Assembly (NCBI GenBank): GCA_002438345.1
Contig: DJUJ01000041.1
Span: forward strand, 5,711 to 11,294
From: Paenibacillus sp. UBA6285
Lineage (GTDB): Bacteria; Bacillota; Bacilli; Paenibacillales; Paenibacillaceae
Direction: 5' to 3'
Length of the DNA: 5,584 nt
Shown: positions 1 to 5,104 of the stretch, piece after piece
How the letters are laid out: each line of letters begins with the position of its first letter
How positions within the stretch are numbered: position 1 is the stretch's first letter
The notes under the pieces: generated by a model
The model's input: only the letters and a program-made list of their open reading frames with translations
Databases searched by the model: none
Told to the model about the DNA's origin: nothing
Position numbers and translations under genes: made by a program

Positions 1-117
1 GCCAATGACTGTATCGATATCCATGCCCGTTTTGCGACTTTTTTCGATTAGTGTTTGGAGTTGTTTCCCGTCACTTTTTTCTCCGGTTGTAACTACGGCA
101 GCTGTGATAATACTCAT
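1..117 (-). pseudogene. IS1182-family transposase, internal fragment
   Basis: Reading the minus strand from 117 down to the window edge gives 39 uninterrupted codons. They include ITAAVVTTGEKSDGK, then LQTLIEKSRKTGMDIDTVIG. I recognise this as the conserved core of IS1182-type (DDE) transposases, just before the GD(T/A)AY segment that carries a catalytic aspartate. The frame is still open at base 1, so the rest of the transposase may continue outside the window. The N-terminal part (normally a few hundred residues) is missing. The homology starts at about base 112 and is joined directly to an unrelated pectin-lyase-fold coding fragment. The ATG at 117-115 lies at the junction, has no ribosome binding site and is unlikely to be a real start. 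The family assignment comes from remembered motif resemblance, not a search. Confidence 0.75.
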
Positions 118-503
118 ATAGAGATCTGTCCGGATTGGACTTTATAACTGCCCCTCCCTGCAGGTACAGGGTGACATTACTCTTGAGATAAAGGATTTCC
201 TTCACTTTATACACCTACGGGTACACAGACGACTCCACCTCCTGTGGCAGATGCATCATCAATTGCCTGTTGTATGACGCCGGTAACATCGCTTGTCCAT
301 GTGTTGTCTGCACAATAAGGTGATCTGGTAATATTAAAAACGCCTGTTCCCGAGGATGGCGGAGCATTGCTTTCCAAAGGGTCAACCAGAATTACCAGCT
401 TTTCAAAGTTATTTATCTGTATAACCAAATAAGATGGCTTCTCGGCGTTACTGTCAATAGAGAAAGTCAGTAGATTCCCATTTACTGTCCCAGTGATTCC
501 TAA
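118..503 (-). pseudogene. Pectin-lyase-fold (GH28-like) glycosidase, N-terminal-region fragment with frameshift
   Basis: The minus strand encodes an open stretch from about 503 to 207, then a stop. The translation has a beta-rich lead-in (VNGNLLTFSID, YLVIQINNFEKLVILVDPLE) and then the hallmark start of a parallel beta-helix: VTGVIQQAIDDASATGGGVV followed by VPVGV. After the TAA at 209-207 the family sequence resumes in another frame (208 to about 118) as KVKEILYLKSNVTLYLQGGA and VIKSNPDRSLY, matching the next strands of pectate-lyase/GH28-type helices. The two frames would join if one TA were restored in a TATATA-like stretch at 207-212, so a 2-base deletion is the simplest cause. The catalytic part of the helix is absent because the sequence changes to transposase at about 118. 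The N-terminus is also gone: homology stops at about 503, against the lacZ fragment. The protein would have acted on plant-type polysaccharides or oligogalacturonides (inferred from the fold). Confidence 0.7.
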
Positions 504-505
504 AC

Positions 506-1210
506 ATGAGCTTGGACTGGAACGGTGATATCAGCGGATCGACTGTGACTATAACCTGTAGGGTCCGTGTGGCTCCACCGATACTGAAATGGTCGGTAGA
601 CACCCTATACACATACACGATTTATGCTAATGGGGACGTAGTGGTCGACATGAGCGGAGTGATCGACGGCAGTGGTGCTCCGGAGACGTTCCCGCGTATC
701 GGGCTGCGGATGGCGCTGCCTAATGATTGTGAATTGGCGGAGTGGTACGGCCGTGGCCCTGGCGAGGCGTACTCGGATTCGAAGCAGGCGGCAAAATTTG
801 GCATCTACCGGAAAACCGTGCGCGAGCTGTTCGCCGAGTACATCGTACCGCAGGAAAACGGAAACCGCACGGATATACGCTGGCTCGCGATGACGAATAA
901 GCAGGGAGCGGGTTTGCTGGCGACAGGTTCGCCGCAATCGCCGCAATTCGATTTTACGGCTAGGCGCCATACGAGCGAGGATCTGGAGAAGGCGCGGCAT
1001 ACGGTTGAGCTGAACGAACACGACCGGGTCTACCTGCATCTCGATCTTGCGCAGAATGGCCTTGGTAGTGCCAGCTGCGGTCCCGGCGTGCTCCCGCAGT
1101 ATGTGCTGAAGGCGGAGAACTTCCACTTCCAGGTCCGTCTTACGCCGCTGACCTCCGGAACAGGCTCACCGGAATTGAGCTATGGACAGGTGAAGCGATG
1201 GACGAGGTAG
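506..1210 (+). pseudogene. lacZ: Beta-galactosidase (GH2), C-terminal domain remnant
   Basis: The 234-codon frame is the C-terminal beta-sandwich (the Bgal small-chain domain) of a GH2 beta-galactosidase, which hydrolyses lactose and other beta-galactosides. Diagnostic stretches are ELAEWYGRGPGEAYSDSKQA (the W-GRGP-E-Y-D-K block), EYIVPQENGNRTDIRWLAMT, FDFTARRHTSEDLEKARH and GSASCGPGVLPQYVL. Full enzymes are about 1,000 residues or more. The sugar-binding domain, the Ig-like domains and the TIM barrel with both catalytic glutamates are missing, so it cannot be active. An in-frame stop at 494-496 closes the frame upstream, and the ATG at 506 has no Shine-Dalgarno sequence. The C-terminus looks complete. 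The segment is visibly GC-richer than the fragments on either side, suggesting a different origin. The upstream neighbour is opposite in strand and equally truncated, so a rearrangement breakpoint lies near 500-506. Confidence 0.88.
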
Positions 1211-1220
1211 GTCGAAGTGA

Positions 1221-2288
1221 TGGACGTGTTTTTGTTCCAGCTTTACCCATCATCCGGATTCCGAAAAATTATATGAAGATATATTAGGTAAATTACCAGA
1301 GCGTTGTGACTCACGTAGTAAAATGCAGGTGGAGGATTACTATCGTTTTCATTCTCCCGCGACACTTCCAGGCAGGCTGTCACCGGGCAGGGAATGGGTA
1401 GAGTTTGATCTTGGAGGCGAATACAGAGGGGATTGGGCCGGATGGATTACTTGTGCGCTTGCGTTTATACCAGACCGAATGAGGTATTACTACGACAAAG
1501 GCGTAAGCGGTTTCATTTGCGGGATACGCGGATATGCTATGGGTCCGAACACCACTTTTATTGGAGATCATGCAGTATTAAAAGGATTACAGTCTATTAA
1601 ATATGATATCTATTTCAAAACCCTGTGGGACATGAATATCTCACTGGCGGATGTATGGCGTATGTGCAAGAGAAGAGGCTTCTCCGATCAAATGCTGGAG
1701 TTCTTTCAATTATCAGAAAAAGTGGCGGAACAAGCGCATTATGCCAATGAATGCATCGTGAATAATTTCCATTCCTCTTTTATCGGCTCGATCGAAAGAT
1801 ACGAGTGGCAGCTGGAATATGTGGATCACATCTATAATACGGTGGGTATAGAAAGAAAGTGGATTTTAGAGCCTAGTGAGCACAATTTAGCTCTCATCAT
1901 AGATGAAAAGGAACAGGCCGTTCAGAATGTTCTAAGAATGAGTGAAATCCTGGAGCAGTGTAAACACGAGCTTATTGAAGAAGACTATACTTCTTTAAGG
2001 AAATGTATGGACTATCAAATCCAGGTCGTTAAAGTGTTTAAAGTTCATACTGAAATGTTCTTTAGGTATCGGCTATTCATGATGACGAAGCTGGAGAACA
2101 GACATAAGCTTCTTGTGGACAGCATGAGAAGATGTGAAGAGGAAGTGGTGAGGCTTCGACTGTATGATGAAGTACAAGCCAAACATGCCTATGCTTTGAT
2201 TTCCGACATCAAATGGAGACTGAGCTGTGATATGCAAAAATACTATCATGAGCTAGCCTACCATGGTGTTTGTAAGGTAGCTGAGTGA
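1221..2288 (+). pseudogene. C-terminal part of a large glycoside-hydrolase-like protein, 5'-truncated
   Basis: The frame is open from 1221 (after a TGA at 1218-1220) to the TGA at 2286-2288. The first ATG is 1323, but protein-like sequence already runs before it (HHPDSEKLYEDILGKLPE from about 1248), and no Shine-Dalgarno sequence precedes 1323. The protein has therefore lost its start. From 1323 there are 321 residues. The first part (REWVEFDLGGEYRGDWAGW, RMRYYYDKGVSGFICGI, then DIYFKTLWDMNISLADVW) resembles the end of a TIM barrel in alpha-glucuronidase-like glycosidases, where a ring of residues is followed by 'terms of DP and IW' helices. The rest (residues about 130-321) is a long charged helical region, including a FFRYRLF segment. 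I cannot name a CAZy family or substrate. It sits 28 bases before a well-expressed-looking isomerase frame, as in a former sugar-catabolism operon. Confidence 0.5.
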
Positions 2289-2301
2289 AGAACATTTTTT
2301 T

Positions 2302-2307
2302 GGAGGG
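2302..2307 (+). promoter_or_regulatory. Ribosome binding site for the isomerase-oxidoreductase frame
   Basis: GGAGGG lies 9 bases before the ATG at 2317. It is a strong Shine-Dalgarno sequence, in contrast to the fragments upstream, which have none. It supports 2317 as the start over the second ATG at 2326 (MRRM). Confidence 0.8.
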
Positions 2308-2316
2308 ATAAAAGCA

Positions 2317-2928
2317 ATGAGAAGAATGAGTATTGGTTTGCAGATGCATACTGTGCGCGGGGAATTGGCTAAAGATTTTACCGGTACACTTCGCCGTGTG
2401 GCTGAGCTCGGCTATGAAGGGATAGAATTTGCAGGTTACGGCGGTTTGTCTGCGGAAGAGCTGAAGGATCTGCTGCAAGAATTGAACTTAAAAGCAATCG
2501 GCGCTCATGTAAGTATTACTAAAATGAAGGCTGATTTGAATAAAGAAATCGAATATTTGCGTGCTATTGACGCTCCTTATCTCATTTGCCCCCATATTGC
2601 AGCTGAGGATCGCCAAACACCTGAAGCATGGCAAAGCTTGTTCGCTTATTTTGCGGAAACAGGCGGGCAGGTAAAGGAGCAAGGGCTTCAGTTCGCTTAC
2701 CATAACCATGCGTTTGAGTTTGAGATGAAAATAAACGATCAATTCGCATTCGATGCGATGGCGACGAACGAGAAGCAAGTGCCTAGCGGCATCATGGACG
2801 CTTTCGTGGAAAGCGTTGTAACGAATACATCACCGAGCATTTCCGGCGAAGAAGGCTTGAAGTCGCTCGAGGTCATTCTGGCTGCTTTCGAATCGCAGGA
2901 TTCGAAAAAGGTTGTTACTTTGTCCTAA
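2317..2928 (+). CDS. Chimeric frame: sugar phosphate isomerase/epimerase N-part fused to Gfo/Idh/MocA oxidoreductase C-tail
   Basis: The 203-residue frame has a good start and ribosome binding site. Residues 1 to about 148 match the sugar phosphate isomerase/epimerase TIM-barrel family (AP endonuclease 2 / xylose-isomerase-like): MSIGLQMHTVRGELAKDF, ELGYEGIEFAGYGG, LNLKAIGAHVS, YLICPH and the metal-site-like FAYHNHAFEFE at 127-135. Such proteins are usually about 250-290 residues, so the second half of the barrel and its remaining metal ligands are missing. From about residue 150 the sequence changes to VPSGIMDAFVESVVTNTSPS followed by ISGEEGLKSLEVILAAFES, the C-terminal end of NAD(P)-dependent Gfo/Idh/MocA sugar dehydrogenases. 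Those two genes are often adjacent in sugar operons, so a deletion from inside the isomerase to near the end of the oxidoreductase gene explains the fusion. Codon use also becomes GC-richer at about 2760. It is probably a non-functional relic that kept its frame, although transcription and translation look possible. Confidence 0.8.
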   Translation: MRRMSIGLQMHTVRGELAKDFTGTLRRVAELGYEGIEFAGYGGLSAEELKDLLQELNLKAIGAHVSITKMKADLNKEIEYLRAIDAPYLICPHIAAEDRQTPEAWQSLFAYFAETGGQVKEQGLQFAYHNHAFEFEMKINDQFAFDAMATNEKQVPSGIMDAFVESVVTNTSPSISGEEGLKSLEVILAAFESQDSKKVVTLS

Positions 2929-3016
2929 TACTTCATTTTATTCGCTGGATAAAGACTTTTCCCGTTAAGTTACTCTGAAAATGACGGAAAAATCAGGGGT
3001 GAAAATTATAAACTAG

Positions 3017-3049
3017 GCGCAGTTGATTTTAAAACTGCGCTTCTTTGCC
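3017..3049 (+). terminator. Possible intrinsic terminator after the chimeric isomerase frame
   Basis: GCGCAGTT (3017-3024) pairs perfectly with AACTGCGC (3033-3040) across an 8-base loop. It is followed by TTCTTTGCC, a T-rich but interrupted tail. It lies 88 bases after the stop at 2928, with no gene between. A caution is that the IS3-like coding remnant begins only 12 bases further on, so the hairpin could belong to that element. Confidence 0.45.
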
Positions 3050-3052
3050 TTT

Positions 3053-3346
3053 ATGAGTAAAGGAATTATGAAGATTTCTGGGTTGCCAAAGTCTACATAT
3101 TGTTATCTTTAGATACTCCGGATTGGAGCGATTAAATTTAAGGGAACTGTTAAGATTACGCCTGTATCGATTTCTGGCACGGCATTTTAAAAAGGAGTTC
3201 ATTTGCTGTAACTCCGTTTCAAACCTCACGAGCAAGCTCAGGCTTACAATGTCATTTTTCCGTACATTGAGTTTTACTATTCTTCAACAGCTCGTTTTGC
3301 TGGTTATTTAAAAGACAAGCGGTTGCGTGACCGTCCCCTTACTTGA
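3053..3346 (+). pseudogene. Degraded IS3-family transposase (OrfB-type) remnant
   Basis: Three short pieces in different plus-strand frames line up with the order of an IS3/IS150-type OrfB. At 3053-3109, MSKGIMKISGLPKSTYCYL resembles the N-terminal 'SRSTYYYW' region and ends at a TAG. At about 3183-3212, HFKKEFICCN resembles the 'FF..LK.E.iy' block after the second catalytic aspartate. At 3215-3346, RFKPHEQAQAY and FPYIEFYYSSTARFAGYL resemble the C-terminal 'R.EA..aIf.YIE.fYN..R.H..LgY' block (with its conserved glutamate, the E of DDE) and end at the TGA at 3344-3346. The central catalytic core is deleted, and at least two frameshifts separate the pieces. No clear inverted ends were identified. 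The individual matches are short, but their order and common strand make the call more likely than chance. Confidence 0.55.
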
Positions 3347-3404
3347 TAGAGGTCCAGAGGGAGCTTCAAGAGGTCGTTTTTCTCCTTTTTAGGTAGTGAT
3401 TTGT

Positions 3405-3453
3405 TATAAAAAACACAACGAAACCGATTCGCAACACACGGTTTAGTTGTGTT
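3405..3453 (-). terminator. Strong intrinsic terminator, minus strand
   Basis: A 15-base arm (3412-3426) pairs with 3439-3453 with one G.A mismatch and a 12-base loop (3427-3438). Read on the minus strand, the stem is followed by a T-run (six T counting the arm end) and then ATAAC, the classic Rho-independent layout. On the plus strand the bases after the stem are not T-rich. It is the first good terminator after the transporter stop at 3697, about 245 bases away, so it probably ends that transcript. It could instead have belonged to a small gene now lost from 3454-3696. Confidence 0.75.
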
Positions 3454-3528
3454 ATATTCTGTGTCGATTATCTAACGGAAGCGCATCTTGCCATGAGATT
3501 AATCTGATTTTAGGTCCTTCAACAGCTT

Positions 3529-3545
3529 GGGGGGGGGGGGGGGGG
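3529..3545. repeat. Homopolymer run of 17 G
   Basis: Seventeen uninterrupted G bases are flanked by AGCTT on the left and AGCTT on the right. The run lies outside any recognised gene, inside what would be the 3' untranslated region of the transporter transcript (17 C on the RNA). A run this long in a genome of modest GC is unusual, and its exact length is prone to sequencing error. Confidence 0.95.
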
Positions 3546-3696
3546 AGCTTTTTCTGTTTCACCCAAAAATATAAAATCAGACAGGAGAAATTCCCCGTGG
3601 CCGTACTAGTGACTTTGCATATGTGGCTATCACTCTAAAATCCGGCTTAAGCTTTTGTATGCACTCAGGCGTTGCTCGGCGTAAAACCGGATACCA

Positions 3697-4983
3697 TTAT
3701 GCTTTATTGACTTGGCCGGTTGCTTCTTGCATCTCAAGGAACGCCTTCGGCTTCTTTGCAACGATGATGAGCACTGCTGATACGGCGAAGACGATGACCG
3801 CGACCCAGAATGCTACCCTATAACCTGCTGTTTCAGCGATCTTCGAGATCGTTGGGACACCGAGTGTATCACCACAGATTGACCGGATAGCAAAAGCGAG
3901 TCCCCAGATAGCGCCGAAGTTCATGGGGCCTACCAGCTTTATAATGACGAGTGGAACGGCAGAAGCCCAGATTCCCATGCCTAAGCCGAACAGGATGCCA
4001 TAGGAGACTAGCCAGCCGTACCCGGAGTCCGGTTGGGTGTAGGTGAGGATGAGCGTAGCTACTAGCAACAGCATGTTTCCAAAACAAAATACGAGCTTTG
4101 GATTGATACGGTCCGACAACCATCCGAATAAGATCGTGCTGACGCCACCGGATAACCCAATGAAACCGAGAGCTGATGCCACAGTTTTCGTGTCGAACGT
4201 CAGGTCGCTTAAGTAAGCGGCCGCATTCTGCATGACGCCGATCTGTCCAAAGCCGAGCGCCGCAAATGCGATACAAACAAGAATCATGGTAGGAGTCTTC
4301 ATGGCCTGATTACGTGTGAGTCCAATGAGGACCGGGCGTTTCTTGGACGGTGTCGCATCAAATTCCTCTTGTGTGAGCCCATCAGGCAGAAGACCGATGT
4401 CCTGTGGCTTCGTTTTCACCAACAGCAACGCAATGAGTAGCAGGACGATTACGATTGCGCTGTTAGCGAGATAAGCTGTCCGTACTCCTGACGAGTCCAT
4501 GATGGTAGCGAGAAAGGAGGGTGCGAATATGGCGCAGACGCTGGCGCCACAGCTGATAATGCCTGTCGCGAGACCGCGACGCTTATCGAACCATGCGGTC
4601 GCCAAGGTACTGGTAACTGCCGGTCCTGTGAATGCGCTACCAATGCCGACAAGTGCATAACACATATAGTACACCGGGAGCGAGTTCGTGATAGAGAGTA
4701 GAGCGTTTCCGCCTCCCAGCAAAATCACACCAATGAGAATGAGCTTCTTTACTCTGCCTTTGGTAACCTGGTTGCCCACGTAGGCGCTGACCACGCCCAT
4801 GCATATGGTGAAAATCGACGATGCTAAAGCAATCGAAGTCCTCGGTACATCGAGCGACTCAGACATTGGGACTAAAAATAAGCTGAACGAGTAAATCATC
4901 AAACCTGTTGAAGCGAAAGTGCATAGGAAAGCTGCAAGCACTACGAACCAACCGTAATAGATTTTCTTTTTTGTCTTTGGCAT
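3697..4983 (-). CDS. Major facilitator superfamily transporter, OFA/monocarboxylate-porter-like
   Basis: The encoded protein is a 428-residue, 12-helix cytoplasmic-membrane carrier. The start IYYGWFVVLAAFLCTFAS (8-25) is typical of the OFA (oxalate/formate antiporter) and MCT-like branch, as is AWFDKRRGLATGIISCGAS (130-148) near helix 5. Membrane segments fall at about 11-33, 46-66, 79-98, 103-125, 139-161, 170-189, 231-251, 267-288, 296-315, 323-344, 356-378 and 389-409. A charged central loop lies at 190-230, and the motif GWLSDRINPK at 287-296 is the second-half copy of the MFS loop signature. I chose ATG 4983 because AAAGGA lies 7 bases upstream; the longer frame from TTG 5007 has no such site. 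Length and reading frame look intact. The substrate is probably a small organic anion such as a mono- or dicarboxylate, but the sequence does not show which. The gene is divergent from a LysR regulator, which is likely to control it. Confidence 0.9.
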   Translation of the reverse strand: MPKTKKKIYYGWFVVLAAFLCTFASTGLMIYSFSLFLVPMSESLDVPRTSIALASSIFTICMGVVSAYVGNQVTKGRVKKLILIGVILLGGGNALLSITNSLPVYYMCYALVGIGSAFTGPAVTSTLATAWFDKRRGLATGIISCGASVCAIFAPSFLATIMDSSGVRTAYLANSAIVIVLLLIALLLVKTKPQDIGLLPDGLTQEEFDATPSKKRPVLIGLTRNQAMKTPTMILVCIAFAALGFGQIGVMQNAAAYLSDLTFDTKTVASALGFIGLSGGVSTILFGWLSDRINPKLVFCFGNMLLLVATLILTYTQPDSGYGWLVSYGILFGLGMGIWASAVPLVIIKLVGPMNFGAIWGLAFAIRSICGDTLGVPTISKIAETAGYRVAFWVAVIVFAVSAVLIIVAKKPKAFLEMQEATGQVNKA

Positions 4984-4990
4984 CTTATTG

Positions 4991-4996
4991 TCCTTT
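4991..4996 (-). promoter_or_regulatory. Ribosome binding site deciding the transporter start
   Basis: On the minus strand AAAGGA stands 7 bases before ATG 4983. It favours the MPKTKKK start over the upstream TTG at 5007-5005, making the protein 428 rather than 436 residues. Confidence 0.75.
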
Positions 4997-5020
4997 CTAA
5001 TAACCAATCAATTAGATATA

Positions 5021-5063
5021 ATCAAACTATGTAAGGTTTTTTGATACTCTTTTTTAGTTTGAT
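5021..5063. promoter_or_regulatory. Inverted-repeat operator candidate between the divergent transporter and LysR genes
   Basis: ATCAAACTA (5021-5029) and its exact reverse complement TAGTTTGAT (5055-5063) flank a 25-base spacer, with arm centres 34 bases apart. The spacer also holds a TTGAT (5041-5045) that could pair with the left arm's ATCAA. The repeat lies in the 121-base region between the two start codons. LysR-family tetramers typically cover 50-60 bases of such divergent regions through two dyad half-sites, which fits this spacing. The region is AT-rich. TTGATA at 5041-5046 could serve as a -35 for the regulator, but I cannot place a good -10 for either gene, so promoter positions remain unassigned. 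Confidence 0.5.
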
Positions 5064-5104
5064 GAATTTAATTGTGTTTTTTTCACATAGAGAGGGAGTT
5101 ACGT

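Larger units (their letters stand above)
3347..3696. other. 350-base stretch with no convincing gene
   Basis: The stretch lies between the IS3-like remnant and the 3' end of the transporter. It holds the minus-strand terminator at 3405-3453 and the 17-G run at 3529-3545, described separately. A plus-strand frame (3447-3638) and a minus-strand frame (3452-3634, 60 codons, no ATG) both read through the G run. Neither has a ribosome binding site, and both carry low-complexity Gly5 or Pro5 tracts, so I do not call them genes. No tRNA-like or riboswitch-like structure was seen. Confidence 0.6.

Noticed and set aside
605..1126. Long minus-strand open frame of 173 codons opposite the lacZ fragment
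   Set aside because: It is arginine- and leucine-rich, with no domain-like pattern and no ribosome binding site. It mirrors the GC-rich lacZ codons and is a shadow.
2929..3016. TTTTCCCGT ... ACGGAAAA near 2957-2992 as a terminator
   Set aside because: The stem is short and bulged, with a long loop and no T run after it.
3029..3235. Minus-strand 68-codon frame
   Set aside because: It has no ribosome binding site or recognisable motif and lies opposite the IS3-like pieces, which explain the sequence better.
3327..3342. GTGACCGTCCCC motif as a REP sequence or an IS inverted end
   Set aside because: There is only one copy in the window with no partner repeat, and it lies within the last codons of the IS3-like frame. 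This is too little to call.
3447..3638. Plus-strand 63-codon frame crossing the G run
   Set aside because: Its Gly5 tract comes from the homopolymer, it has no ribosome binding site, and its start lies inside the terminator stem.
3640..3692. ATCCGG / CCGGAT pair just after the transporter stop as its terminator
   Set aside because: There are only 6 paired bases with a 41-base loop and a weak T tail. The hairpin at 3412-3453 is far stronger.
3869..4276. Minus-strand frame of 135 codons inside the transporter
   Set aside because: It lies in an alternative frame of a clear 12-helix carrier and has Cys/His/Arg-rich, non-protein-like composition.
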